A DNA stretch of 64,000 bases from Flavobacteriaceae bacterium PS02334 (GCA_029959295.1 JASCOH010000005.1:62001-126000), one strand, 5' to 3'. Counted from the first letter of the stretch, positions 31,978 through 41,396 are shown. Notes: generated from the letters alone by a model not told the origin. Numbers and translations are program-made.

Positions 31978-33286
31978 ATTTTTCCTTCGTAAGTTTAAAT
32001 TCCTGTCCGCCTTGTAAAATCGTCATCGCATTTTCAGAAAAAACCAATTCTAATCCAGCCGGATCAAAACTAAATTTAGTCTCGCTCAAAGAATTCAACG
32101 GAAAAGATTCCTGTCCGGTAGCCTGGCAGATCAAGACGGCATTTTGTTCCTTAATCGAAATCTTCATCGGGAAATTTGCCGCAGCATAAGTTCCTTCATA
32201 TTTTTTTAAGGTAGAAACGGCAACATCGACAGTTTTTACATTTGGAAAACGGTAAGGCATTTTATAGTAAATACTCAAAATTCCAATCATGATGTCGTTC
32301 ATTCCATAACCTCCTTGTCCGTTATCAAGCAAAGAAATGGATAATTTTTCCTTTGGATAAAATCCTAAAGTAGAAGAGAAATTTTCAATCCCGCCCGTAT
32401 GTCCAAAAAACTTTCTTTCTCCAAAAGGCATCATGAAAATACCTTTTCCAAAACCTTTTTCAATGGTTGTCATGGTAAGCAGGGAAGGCTGTGTCAATAA
32501 TTTTCCTGCAAATAAAGCATCGATAAATTTAGTCAAATCAGAAGCAGAAGATAAAATTGCGCCCGCTCCGCCTGGAATCGACATGTCTTCTTTGTCAGCA
32601 GCTTCCCAATTTTTTCCATTAAGATGGTAAGAAATCGCTTCGTTTTTTGCTCCAGAAGAAAAACCAGTATTTTTCAATCCTATTTTTTGTATGATTCTCG
32701 AATTGATGTTTTCTTCATAGCTTTTCTTAGTCAAATCTTCAATTATCCAGCCTAAAAGAACGAAATTAGAATTGCTGTATTCTGCTTTTTCTTTAGGCTG
32801 AAAAGCTGGCTGTCCCGCTTTTATTTTTTTCATCAATTCGGCTCTAGTCTTCGGAAGTTTTGCATATTCGTGATAATCTGCATCATTCGTAAAACTGTAA
32901 ATGCCGCTGGAATGTTCCAGTAAATTGGCAATCGAAATGTTTTCGGAATTTTTTATAGAAGGAAAAAACTTCGAAAGTTTTGTGTCAAGCGTCAATTTTT
33001 TCTCTTCTGCCAATTGAAAAATGACCACAGATGTAAACATTTTAGTGATTGATCCAATCTTATATCTGGTCTCAGAATTTGCCTTGATTTTGTTTTTTAC
33101 GTCCGCAAAACCATACGATTTTTCAAAAACAATATTGTCGCTTTCTTGAATAGCAACCGATCCCATAAATTTATTATTCGAAGCCAAATAATTCAAAAGG
33201 CTGTCGATTTTACCAAATTTTGTCTCGCTTTGTCCAAATGAATTTAGAGTGATTGCGAAGAATGCAAATGCGATTATTTTTTTCAT
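31976..33286 (-). CDS. Serine hydrolase of the class C beta-lactamase family
   Basis: The 436-residue secreted protein (signal peptide to about SFGQ, residue 19) has the penicillin-binding/AmpC fold. The nucleophile motif is S79-x-x-K82 in GSITKMF, the YSN motif follows (YSNSNFVLLG), and HTGG replaces KTG near residue 296. The C-terminal 100 residues form an extra lipocalin-like domain often seen in this family. Members include D-amino-acid peptidases and esterases; true beta-lactamase activity is not implied. It is 27 nt behind the aspartyl protease gene. Confidence 0.9.
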   Translation of the reverse strand: MKKIIAFAFFAITLNSFGQSETKFGKIDSLLNYLASNNKFMGSVAIQESDNIVFEKSYGFADVKNKIKANSETRYKIGSITKMFTSVVIFQLAEEKKLTLDTKLSKFFPSIKNSENISIANLLEHSSGIYSFTNDADYHEYAKLPKTRAELMKKIKAGQPAFQPKEKAEYSNSNFVLLGWIIEDLTKKSYEENINSRIIQKIGLKNTGFSSGAKNEAISYHLNGKNWEAADKEDMSIPGGAGAILSSASDLTKFIDALFAGKLLTQPSLLTMTTIEKGFGKGIFMMPFGERKFFGHTGGIENFSSTLGFYPKEKLSISLLDNGQGGYGMNDIMIGILSIYYKMPYRFPNVKTVDVAVSTLKKYEGTYAAANFPMKISIKEQNAVLICQATGQESFPLNSLSETKFSFDPAGLELVFSENAMTILQGGQEFKLTKEK

Positions 33287-33313
33287 AAGATTGTTTTGCT
33301 GAAAATTAGAACT

Positions 33314-34192
33314 CTAATTATTGATAATCATATTTTTTTTCTGGATATCAATCGTGATCTTGTCGCCAAGCCAGTTGATGCTTCCAATCGCTTCATAAAT
33401 TAAGCCTTCAATAAATGTCGCCTTGAAATCTATAGCTTTAATTTTGTCAGCTGACGGAATGCTGATTTTATCTAAACTGGTAAAATAGTAGTTGTTTCCT
33501 TCCGTAGGTTTAAAGTCGCTCGCTATTTGTTTTTTCTCCACTTTTGCAGGATCAACGCCAAGTTTTTCCATATATCTTGAGCTGAATCTGAAAACATTAA
33601 AACCTGCACCACTGTCCAAATTCATCTGAAGAGTAAGCTTGTCATTGACTTTGATGTAAGTTGAAATTCCTAAAGTTTTTTCGCCTTCTTCAGAAATTTG
33701 AATCGGAAAAGAAGTCCCCGTTTTAGCCAATTCTTTCAAAGATTTTTCAGTTTCCAAAACCAAAACTTTATTTTTATAATCAATAGTAATCGGAGTTCCT
33801 CTAAAAGGCAGTAACGAAATCAAACCATCAACAGGAAATTCCATGTCAATGGTCGTGAATTTTTGCCCTTTTGAAATAAAACTTCCAATTTCAAGCGTTT
33901 CAGTGTCCCATAAATCACAAACAATTGCTTCGCCAGTGGCGCGATGGCCGGTGTAAAAATTGTCAGTTTTCTTAAGATTTGTAACCTTGTCAGCAAACTT
34001 TTTAGTCATTAAATTAAGTCCGGCACCAGTATCGAAAATAAAACTTCCTTCGATGTTATTGACTTTTGCCTTAATTAAAATGTGTCCGCTTCCTAATAAT
34101 TCAAACGGAATCGTGATTGTTTTCGCTATTTTATTTTGCCCAAATGAATTTATAGAAAGGGCAATTAATAGGAATAAAAATATTTTTTTCAT
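33314..34192 (-). CDS. Secreted retropepsin-like aspartyl protease
   Basis: The 292-residue protein has a signal peptide (to about SFGQ, residue 19) and two aspartyl-protease-like lobes. The first lobe has SFIFDTGAG with Asp54, and the second has MNLDSGAGFNVF. Each D-T/S-G motif can give one catalytic Asp, as in single-chain pepsin-like enzymes. Its start codon overlaps the stop of the upstream toxin gene in an ATGA arrangement, so the two are translationally coupled. The similar SFGQ signal in the next gene suggests the two act in the same compartment. Substrate unknown. Confidence 0.85.
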   Translation of the reverse strand: MKKIFLFLLIALSINSFGQNKIAKTITIPFELLGSGHILIKAKVNNIEGSFIFDTGAGLNLMTKKFADKVTNLKKTDNFYTGHRATGEAIVCDLWDTETLEIGSFISKGQKFTTIDMEFPVDGLISLLPFRGTPITIDYKNKVLVLETEKSLKELAKTGTSFPIQISEEGEKTLGISTYIKVNDKLTLQMNLDSGAGFNVFRFSSRYMEKLGVDPAKVEKKQIASDFKPTEGNNYYFTSLDKISIPSADKIKAIDFKATFIEGLIYEAIGSINWLGDKITIDIQKKNMIINN

Positions 34193-34803
34193 TGGATCAA
34201 TTTTTGTTCTTCTTTAATTATAGTTTGCTTGATTTCATTCCAATTAATTGGCTCAAACATTACTGGCATTTCTTCAGTTTCTGCATCTTCGAAATAAGTA
34301 AGGCTTTTCAAAACCATAAATTCAGATCCATCTAGATATTTTTTCTTATAAAATTCGAGCAGTTCTTTTAGAGAATATTTTTTAAGTAAAAAGTATAAGT
34401 CGATAAAATCTTTTCGGCTTCCTCTTCCTGCAATTGCATTTAATTTCATCGCCCCAATATCTTTGTCAGAAACCAATCTGATGTTTTTTATAGTGCTGAT
34501 TCCTTCAAGCAATGGATATTTATAATTGACGAAATCAACTTTTATTCCATCGACGGAAAGTATGATTATATTTTTGCTCTTTTTTAAAACAATAACATTT
34601 CCAAAAGCTGAGAGTTTCTCGATAAATTCAAACTCGTTAATTTCGGCGTTGCCAAACATGTCAATATCAATCGAAAATCGATGTCCTATTTGCAATGCCA
34701 AAGAAGTTCCTCCCACAAGATTGAAACCGTTGAAAAGATCAGAATTCATTATTTTTTCTAATAATTCCAGAAGTTCGGGCCTGATTGTTTGAGTTTGTAA
34801 CAT
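34189..34803 (-). CDS. AbiEii-like nucleotidyltransferase toxin
   Basis: The 204-residue protein shows the AbiEii/AbiGii nucleotidyltransferase signature GGTSLALQIGHRFSIDIDMF at residues 31-50, with catalytic-type Asp46 and Asp48. A KLNAIAGRGSRKDFIDLYFL segment follows. Members of this family act as toxins by adding nucleotides to tRNA 3' ends, and some give phage abortive infection. It is shorter than classical AbiEii (about 300 residues). The start overlaps the upstream DUF6922-like gene by 46 nt, typical of toxin-antitoxin pairs. The stop overlaps the next gene's start. Enzyme class is clear; toxin function is inferred. Confidence 0.88.
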   Translation of the reverse strand: MLQTQTIRPELLELLEKIMNSDLFNGFNLVGGTSLALQIGHRFSIDIDMFGNAEINEFEFIEKLSAFGNVIVLKKSKNIIILSVDGIKVDFVNYKYPLLEGISTIKNIRLVSDKDIGAMKLNAIAGRGSRKDFIDLYFLLKKYSLKELLEFYKKKYLDGSEFMVLKSLTYFEDAETEEMPVMFEPINWNEIKQTIIKEEQKLIQ

Positions 34804-35066
34804 CTGAAATTTGATTTGTCAATATTAAAAGTTGTTGCTAAAAATGAAAGTGTAACTACATCTAAATTTCTTAATTCTAAAGAAATATTTTTTATAGTTT
34901 CCATTCCATAAATTTCTTTCAGAAGATTCCAATCTTTCATCAATCCATATTCTAAAACTTTGTAAACAATCTGCTCCTTAGATTTTTCGAAATCGAGGGC
35001 GCTTTTATCTACATCCCAAAAAAGATGGGTTGATAAATCATCAATCGTATATTTAGTATTTGTCAT
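34758..35066 (-). CDS. DUF6922-like putative antitoxin
   Basis: The 102-residue protein begins MTNTKYTIDDLSTHLFWDVD, a pattern of the DUF6922 family often found next to AbiEii-type nucleotidyltransferases in Bacteroidota. The rest is helical and ends in FNIDKSNFRCYKLKQSGPNFWN. It overlaps the toxin by 46 nt and comes first in the transcript, as antitoxins usually do. There is no recognisable DNA-binding domain. Family assignment is by recalled pattern; the antitoxin role is inferred from position. Confidence 0.75.
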   Translation of the reverse strand: MTNTKYTIDDLSTHLFWDVDKSALDFEKSKEQIVYKVLEYGLMKDWNLLKEIYGMETIKNISLELRNLDVVTLSFLATTFNIDKSNFRCYKLKQSGPNFWNY

Positions 35067-35091
35067 AAGTCTTAAGTCTCAAATCAAAAAT

Positions 35092-37929
35092 TTAATGTGC
35101 TTCCAGCCAATTTTGTCCAACTCCCAAATCCACAATCAAAGGAACATCTAACTTAAATGCGCCTTCCATTTCTTCTTTAATCATTGGTTGAATTCGTTCA
35201 AGCTCAGTATTATGAACGTCAAAAACAAGCTCATCGTGTACTTGAAGCAGCATTTTGCTTTTCCAGTTTTCGGCAATTAATCTTTTATGGATGTTGATCA
35301 TTGCAATTTTAATGATATCTGCAGCACTTCCTTGAATCGGAGCGTTTACCGCATTCCGTTCCGCGCCACCTCTGACCATTGCATTTTGAGAATTGATGTC
35401 TTTCAAATAGCGTCTTCTTCCTAAGATTGTTTGCACATAACCATTTTCTCTGGCAAATTCCACCTGTTCTTGAATATACGCTTTCAATCTTGGATAAGTC
35501 ACATAATAAGCATCGATCAAATCTTTAGACTCGGCTCTAGAAAGCGAAGTCTGGTTGCTCAATCCAAAAGCGGAAACACCATAAACAATCCCGAAGTTTA
35601 CTGTTTTTGCGTGGCTTCTTTGTTCGCGAGTCACTTCTTCTAAAGCTACATTAAAAACTTGGGCCGCCGTGGAAGCGTGAATGTCTTCTCCGTTTTGGAA
35701 GGATTTGATCATGTTTTCTTCGCCACTCAAAGCCGCGATAATTCGAAGCTCAATTTGAGAATAATCGGCAGAAACTAACGTGTAATTTTCATCTCTTGCG
35801 ATAAAAGCTTTTCTGATTTGGCGGCCTCTTTCGGTACGAATCGGAATATTCTGCAAGTTTGGATTGTTGGAACTTAAACGTCCCGTTGCGGCAACAGTTT
35901 GCATATAATCGGTGTGAACTCTTCCTGTTTTTCCGCAAACTTGCAACGGCAAAGCGTCAACATACGTATTTTTTAATTTCACCAATTGGCGCCAATCTAA
36001 AATATCTTGCACAAACGGGCTTGTCAAAGCCAAATAGGAGAGGACTTCTTCGCCAGTCGCATATTGTCCGGTTTTGGTTTTCTTCTGTTTTGCACCGCCG
36101 ATTTTTAATTTGTCAAAAAGAATTTCTCCTAATTGTTTCGGCGAAGCTAGATTGAATTTTTCACCCGCATTTTCATAAATCTGATTTTCTAATTTTTGAA
36201 TATCACCATCTAATTCTCCTGAAAGCGAATGCAAAAACGGCACGTCAAGATTTATTCCTTCGCGTTCCATTGCAGCCAAAACAGGAACCAAAGGCACTTC
36301 AATTTCTTCGAATAATTTCTTCGTATTTGTTCCGTCCAGTTCTTTGTCGAAAAATTCTTTTAATTGCAAAGTCACATCGGCATCTTCCACCGCATATTCT
36401 TTGACTTCTTCGATAGTAACATCGCGCATCGTTTTTTGATTCTTGCCTTTTTTACCAATCAAATCTTCAATTGGTTTTGGAGAATATTGCAGGTATGTTT
36501 CCGATAAAATATCCATATTGTGGCGCATATCGGGATTAATCAGATAATGTGCAATCATCGTGTCAAAGATTTTACCTTTGACTTCAATATTATAATTGGC
36601 TAGAATTTTTAGATCGTATTTTAAATTTTGACCTATTTTTACAATTTCTTCGGAATGAAAAAACGGAATGAATTTGTCAACAACAGCTTGTGCCTCCGCC
36701 TGATTTTCTGGAACTGGAACGTAAAATCCTTTTCCTTTTTCCCAGGAAAAGGAGAGTCCGACCAATTCTGCCGTCAACGGATCGATTCCCGTAGTTTCAG
36801 TGTCAAAACTTACGCTTGTTTGTTTCAAGAGATTTTGCAACAAGAATTTTATCGCCATATCGCCTTCCACAGTTTGATAGAAATGTTCGGTATCGGCCAA
36901 TGTTTTGTAAAAACTCGTTCTGACTTCTTCGCCATTTTCTCCTTCAGATGGAAGTGCAAAAAGGTCAAATTGGTCGTCTTTTTTCGGCTGTGGTTTTTTA
37001 TACAATCTCGCTTCCGCCGGATTGTTTGCAACTGATGCATTGTGATCCACTCTAAATAAATTGTCAAATTGTTCGGCCATTCTCCTGAATTCTAATTCTT
37101 GAAAAATAGCTTCGGTTTTTTCAATATCAGGTCGCGTCAATTCATAATCAGTTTCGTGGAAAGTCACGTTGCAATCAGTAATAATCGTTGCCAATTTCTT
37201 CGAAAGTATTCCTTTGTCTTTATTGGCTTCGATGTTTTCCTTCATCTTTCCTTTCAGTTCGTGCGTGTTTGCCAAAAGGTTTTCCATCGAACCATATTCT
37301 TTCAAGAATTTCTTCGCCGTTTTTTCTCCAACGCCTGGCAATCCTGGAATATTATCAACGGCGTCGCCCATCATTCCAAGGAAATCAATCACCTGTTCTG
37401 GTCTTTCAATTTCAAATTTCTCCAAAACTTCTGGAATTCCCCAGATTTCGATTCCGTTGCCCATTCTTGCAGGCTTGTACATAAAAATGTTTTCAGAAAC
37501 CAATTGCGCAAAATCCTTATCGGGAGTTACCATAAAAACTTGGTAGCCTTGTTTTTCAGCTTGTTTTGCCACAGTTCCAATCAAATCATCGGCTTCACAG
37601 CCTGCAATTTCAATAATCGGAATGTGCATCGCGCGCAAAAGATCATGAATATAAGGAATAGCAATTTGAATTGCATCTGGAGTGGCATCGCGATTTGCTT
37701 TATAGTCAGAATACATTTCAGTTCTAACGTGGCTTCCTTCCTTGTCAAAAGCAACGGCCAAATGATCAGGTTTTTCTCTTTTAATTACGTCTAAAAGTGA
37801 ATTCATAAATCCCATGATTGCTGAAGTATCCATTCCTTTTGAGTTGACTCTTGGATTTTTTATAAATGCAAAATAACCGCGAAAAATTAAGGCATAAGCA
37901 TCGAGAAGAAAAAGGCGTTTTTGTGACAT
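35092..37929 (-). CDS. polA: DNA polymerase I
   Basis: The 945-residue enzyme has three domains. Residues about 1-290 are the 5'-3' flap exonuclease (KRLFLLDAYALIFRGYFAF, VFMVTPDKDFAQL, GDAVDNIPGLPGVGEKTA). Residues about 350-530 are a 3'-5' exonuclease-like domain with SFDTETTGIDPL, which keeps the DxE proofreading motif. The C-terminal polymerase has YSQIELRIIAALSGE, RSHAKTVNFGIVYGVSAFGL and LQVHDELVFDV. PolA fills gaps in Okazaki processing and repair. A -7-like box TATTTTTG (minus, 37952-37959) lies 23 nt upstream. Confidence 0.98.
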   Translation of the reverse strand: MSQKRLFLLDAYALIFRGYFAFIKNPRVNSKGMDTSAIMGFMNSLLDVIKREKPDHLAVAFDKEGSHVRTEMYSDYKANRDATPDAIQIAIPYIHDLLRAMHIPIIEIAGCEADDLIGTVAKQAEKQGYQVFMVTPDKDFAQLVSENIFMYKPARMGNGIEIWGIPEVLEKFEIERPEQVIDFLGMMGDAVDNIPGLPGVGEKTAKKFLKEYGSMENLLANTHELKGKMKENIEANKDKGILSKKLATIITDCNVTFHETDYELTRPDIEKTEAIFQELEFRRMAEQFDNLFRVDHNASVANNPAEARLYKKPQPKKDDQFDLFALPSEGENGEEVRTSFYKTLADTEHFYQTVEGDMAIKFLLQNLLKQTSVSFDTETTGIDPLTAELVGLSFSWEKGKGFYVPVPENQAEAQAVVDKFIPFFHSEEIVKIGQNLKYDLKILANYNIEVKGKIFDTMIAHYLINPDMRHNMDILSETYLQYSPKPIEDLIGKKGKNQKTMRDVTIEEVKEYAVEDADVTLQLKEFFDKELDGTNTKKLFEEIEVPLVPVLAAMEREGINLDVPFLHSLSGELDGDIQKLENQIYENAGEKFNLASPKQLGEILFDKLKIGGAKQKKTKTGQYATGEEVLSYLALTSPFVQDILDWRQLVKLKNTYVDALPLQVCGKTGRVHTDYMQTVAATGRLSSNNPNLQNIPIRTERGRQIRKAFIARDENYTLVSADYSQIELRIIAALSGEENMIKSFQNGEDIHASTAAQVFNVALEEVTREQRSHAKTVNFGIVYGVSAFGLSNQTSLSRAESKDLIDAYYVTYPRLKAYIQEQVEFARENGYVQTILGRRRYLKDINSQNAMVRGGAERNAVNAPIQGSAADIIKIAMINIHKRLIAENWKSKMLLQVHDELVFDVHNTELERIQPMIKEEMEGAFKLDVPLIVDLGVGQNWLEAH

Positions 37930-38063
37930 AAATTTTTATTTGTATAGCTTTCAAAAATACAAAACTTACGCAGTAAAAAAGAAAAACCGATGCTAAATAA
38001 ATAGTACCGGTTCTTCAAAAAAAACAAAAAACTAACTAAAAGAAAATATAACGGATTATGGTT

Positions 38064-39512
38064 TTACTTTTTGATGATTTTTTTAGTGGCTTTTTGGCCA
38101 TTTTCAAAATTGATTTGGATCATGTAAATTCCAGAAGCAACGTTTGATAAATCTAACCGAGTTGCTTTTTGATTTGAAATTAATTGTCCTAATTGATTGT
38201 AAATATTTATGTTTTCTATTCCTAAATCGGTTTGAATATTGATGATGTCTGATGTTGGATTTGGATAAATCTGGAAATCATTTTTGATAAAATCTCCTGT
38301 GTCAAGTCTTTCTTGAATATTAATAGTATAATCTTCAATTTGTCCATAATAAGCATCTAGGCAAGCGTCAAATTCTCCTGGCTCATAGATATTCCATTGG
38401 TCTTTTATAATTCTCATTCTGATGCTTCCCAATGCTGCATTTTCAGGAATTGCAATTGTTTCTGTTGCTGTGACTGCGTCTGTTCCTGTTGAGATTGGCA
38501 AAACCAATGGATAATATTCCGCATTCATGTCAAAAACACCATCTTTATTCCAGTCAAAAAATACTCGGATATCGTGCTCAAAACCTGCGGTATTTCCTTT
38601 TACATTTAATTCATATGAAGTTCCTCTATTTACATTTGCAACAATCGCTGTAAAATCTTCATAAGCCGGAGTTCCGTTTACAATTGCTGAAGTTACATTG
38701 TTGATATCAGCAAAACTTACCGAAGTGATTGGTTCTACGTCATTTTCCACAGAAACATTGCAATAAGCAGGATTGTATTTCATGCACCTGATTCCGGCTC
38801 CTTGTCCGCGATTTGCTCCTGAAGAAGGATTTGCCAAAGTTGTTCCTATGTATAAATATTTTCCGCCTGAAGAACTTGTTGTTGAGCTCCAATAATAACC
38901 TCTTTGGCCTGCAAAAGTAAAATTACCATTTGTGTTGCTTCTGTATCCGTTTCCTGGAAGTTTTAAACGGCTGGCAAGCGCTGTCGCAGGATTTGCCATA
39001 TTTTCAGAATTAACGATTTCAGTCCATTCTGCTTCTGTTGGAATTTTCCATCCAGAACCAAGAGCTTTGCAGGGATCACAACCGTTCACATCATTTGCTT
39101 CTGCTGAAGTGGCAGCTTCCCATTTGTCTGTAAGACTGTTTGGCGACCACCAAGTTCCTGTGTAATAAGTTTCTGATCCTAAGGTAATTCCTAACGGATT
39201 ATTGGGTGTCGGAACCGCGGCAAGCGCTGAAGTTCTGTTCTGGTGGCCGTCATCCCATCTTCCCCATTGAAAAGAATCGCCATAACTTGCTTCGTCTGCA
39301 ATGGCTTCAGCAACTTTTGAACTTCCTAGATTTTGCTGTAGCCAGATATTTCCGTCACCGCCACGAACTGTCGTATAAGTGACCTGTTCTCCTTTGTAAG
39401 TGAATTGGACACATCCCAAATCTCCTGGTGCAGTTCCTGGATCTGAACAGTTTTGCGCTTTTACGCCTGAAATGCCTATAAAAAATAAAAGGTAAAGATA
39501 TTTTTTTCTCAT
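38064..39512 (-). CDS. Secreted FISUMP/GEVED protein with type IX sorting domain
   Basis: The 482-residue product has a signal peptide, then a FISUMP-type domain at residues about 30-255 (GDGNIWLQQNLGSSKVA, GWKIPTEAEW, YYWSSTTSSS, GAGIRCMKYN). A GEVED domain follows at about 300-400 (VFFDWNKDGVFDMNAEYYPL, then DAYYGQIEDYTINI). A C-terminal type IX sorting domain completes it (FQIYPNPTSDIINIQ, GIYMIQINFENGQKATKKII). It should be exported by Sec, then by T9SS, and held at the surface or released. I used the ATG at 39512. A -7 box (reverse complement of 39534-39541, TAACTTTG) lies just upstream. Function unknown; adhesion or carbohydrate binding is possible. Confidence 0.9.
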   Translation of the reverse strand: MRKKYLYLLFFIGISGVKAQNCSDPGTAPGDLGCVQFTYKGEQVTYTTVRGGDGNIWLQQNLGSSKVAEAIADEASYGDSFQWGRWDDGHQNRTSALAAVPTPNNPLGITLGSETYYTGTWWSPNSLTDKWEAATSAEANDVNGCDPCKALGSGWKIPTEAEWTEIVNSENMANPATALASRLKLPGNGYRSNTNGNFTFAGQRGYYWSSTTSSSGGKYLYIGTTLANPSSGANRGQGAGIRCMKYNPAYCNVSVENDVEPITSVSFADINNVTSAIVNGTPAYEDFTAIVANVNRGTSYELNVKGNTAGFEHDIRVFFDWNKDGVFDMNAEYYPLVLPISTGTDAVTATETIAIPENAALGSIRMRIIKDQWNIYEPGEFDACLDAYYGQIEDYTINIQERLDTGDFIKNDFQIYPNPTSDIINIQTDLGIENINIYNQLGQLISNQKATRLDLSNVASGIYMIQINFENGQKATKKIIKK

Positions 39513-39794
39513 GATTTTGAATTTTATCAGAGGCAAAGTTATTTATTTAGATTAAATAAAAATAAAAAATAATGATTTTTACTACATTTTCTATTTTTTA
39601 CCTGCAATTTTTAGGGATTACAAATAAATTAACAGATTGTTATTGTGAAGTAAAATTTTAAGGATAAATAAGGGGTGTGATTTGTAAAGTCTTTCTTGCT
39701 TTAAAAATCTAAATGTAGAAATAGTTAAAATTTATCCAAATTAGAAAATACAACTTTTATAATTCACTTACTTTGCCTAATTCAAATACTACTT

Positions 39795-41015
39795 ATGCTT
39801 CGCTGGATATTTTTTATTGCTTTTGTGCTTTTAGTTGAGTTATATGCTTTTCAAGCTTTCAAAACCATCACAAAAGCAAAGTGGGTTTTAATTCCTTATC
39901 AATTAATTTCGCTTGCGGTTATCGTCTTCGTAATTTATTCTTTTACGCAATTTGACAGAACAGTTGGGCAGAATAAGCAGTCTCTCATTACGATGGGACT
40001 TGTTTTATTGGTATTTATTCCAAAAATGATAGTTACACTTTTTATGCTCGGAGAAGATATTTATAGAGTATTTTCAGGAGCAATAACTCATTTTTTAGGA
40101 GACACTCCTCAAGGTGATTTTCTTCCAGATAGAAGGAAATTTGTCAGCCAATTAGCACTCGGAATTGCCGCTGTTCCTTTCGTTTCCTTAATTTATGGAA
40201 TGACAAAAGGGAAATATAATTTTAAAGTGCTCAAGCAGACTTTGCATTTTCCTGATCTTCCGGAAAGTTTTGACGGCATGACGATTACACAGATTTCTGA
40301 TGTGCATTCAGGAAGTTTTGACAATCCTGAAAAGATTCAATATGCGATTGATTTAATTAATGAACAGAATTCTGACATCGTTCTTTTTACGGGCGATATC
40401 GTAAATACCCATGCTACAGAAATGCATCCGTGGATTGAAACTTTCAAGAAAATCCATAATCCCAAGCTTGGCAAATATTCCGTTTTAGGGAATCATGATT
40501 ATGGCGAATATGTAGAGTGGCCATCTGAAAAAGCGAAAAACGATAATTTTGAAGCTATAAAAGATTTGCACCGCCAGATTGATTTTAAATTATTGCTGAA
40601 TGAAAATATTAAAATCAACAACGGAAAAGAAGAAATTGCTTTGGTTGGAGTAGAGAATTGGGGCCACAATTTTAAAAAAGCTGGCGATTTGACAAAAGCT
40701 TCTGAAGGATTGACAAACGACGATTTCAAGATTTTGATGAGCCATGATCCATCGCATTGGGAATATGAAATCAAAAATCACCAGACAAAATACCATCTGA
40801 CTTTAAGCGGCCACACGCACGGATTGCAGTTTGGGATTGAAATTCCAGGTGTTTTTAAATGGAGTCCGGTTCAGTATGTTTACAAACAGTGGGCTGGTTT
40901 ATATGAAAACCTAGGCCGTTATATTTATGTAAACCGCGGATTTGGCTTCCATGCTTATCCGGGAAGGGTCGGAATATGGCCAGAAATCACAGTTATTGAA
41001 CTAAAAAAAAGCTAA
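39795..41015 (+). CDS. Membrane-anchored metallophosphoesterase
   Basis: The 406-residue protein starts with three to four membrane segments (residues about 1-130). A calcineurin-like metallophosphoesterase domain follows with every motif: ISDVHSGSF (D, H), VLFTGDIVN (GD), VLGNHDYGEY (GNHD), MSHDPSHWE (H), and SGHTHGLQFG (GHxH). These bind two metal ions. Related proteins such as YkuE hydrolyse lipid or cell-wall phosphate groups; substrate here is unknown. It is followed 84 nt later by a thioredoxin-like gene with its own promoter. Confidence 0.93.
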   Translation: MLRWIFFIAFVLLVELYAFQAFKTITKAKWVLIPYQLISLAVIVFVIYSFTQFDRTVGQNKQSLITMGLVLLVFIPKMIVTLFMLGEDIYRVFSGAITHFLGDTPQGDFLPDRRKFVSQLALGIAAVPFVSLIYGMTKGKYNFKVLKQTLHFPDLPESFDGMTITQISDVHSGSFDNPEKIQYAIDLINEQNSDIVLFTGDIVNTHATEMHPWIETFKKIHNPKLGKYSVLGNHDYGEYVEWPSEKAKNDNFEAIKDLHRQIDFKLLLNENIKINNGKEEIALVGVENWGHNFKKAGDLTKASEGLTNDDFKILMSHDPSHWEYEIKNHQTKYHLTLSGHTHGLQFGIEIPGVFKWSPVQYVYKQWAGLYENLGRYIYVNRGFGFHAYPGRVGIWPEITVIELKKS

Positions 41016-41018
41016 AAA

Positions 41019-41049
41019 GTAGCATAATTCCGTAAAAATGCTACATTTG
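41019..41049 (+). promoter_or_regulatory. Promoter of the thioredoxin-like gene with an inverted repeat
   Basis: TACATTTG (41042-41049) fits the TAnnTTTG -7 box. GTAGCAT (41019-41025) and ATGCTAC (41038-41044) are exact 7-bp inverted repeats, the second arm overlapping the box. This may be an operator or a weak terminator of the upstream gene that also serves as promoter. Confidence 0.55.
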
Positions 41050-41099
41050 TATTGAAAAATTGTGTAAATTAGGATTCAAGACCAAGTAAATTTTCAATT

Positions 41100-41396
41100 A
41101 TGTCAAAATTTGGAGAACTTATAAACGCCTCAGTGCCCGTATTAATTGACTTCTACACAGATTGGAATGAACAATCTGTATCAATGCATCCTGTGATCAG
41201 AGATGTTGCGGCGGCTTTGGGAGATAAGGCAAAAGTGATCAAGATTGATGTGGACAAAAATCAAGAACTGGCTGACGCGCTTCGTATAAAAGGGCTTCCG
41301 ACGTTAATGATTTATAAGGAAGGACAGATGATCTGGAGACAATCTGGAGAAATGGACGCCAACACGATCATTGGGCTTGTTCAAGAACAAATCTAA
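41100..41396 (+). CDS. Thioredoxin-fold protein lacking the CxxC motif
   Basis: The 98-residue protein aligns with thioredoxin along its whole length: VPVLIDFYTDW, KVIKIDVDKNQELADALRI, GLPTLMIYKEG with the cis-proline, and GEMDANTIIGLV. The active-site WCGPC is replaced by W22-NEQS-26, so it cannot perform disulfide exchange. The fold remains well conserved, suggesting a binding or chaperone role. It stands alone and converges with the polysaccharide deacetylase gene (4-nt overlap at stop ends). This loss of cysteines is not due to a frameshift: the surrounding sequence is intact. Confidence 0.92.
   Translation: MSKFGELINASVPVLIDFYTDWNEQSVSMHPVIRDVAAALGDKAKVIKIDVDKNQELADALRIKGLPTLMIYKEGQMIWRQSGEMDANTIIGLVQEQI

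Noticed and set aside
31976-33286. Beta-lactamase resistance gene
   Set aside because: The protein has HTGG instead of KTG and an extra C-terminal domain; it fits the broad serine hydrolase family, with no basis for calling it an antibiotic resistance enzyme.
37099-37794. 231-codon plus-strand open frame inside polA
   Set aside because: It lies antisense to the well-conserved 5'-3' exonuclease region of polA, and its translation is rich in Phe, Ser and Ile without domain features, as expected of a shadow frame.
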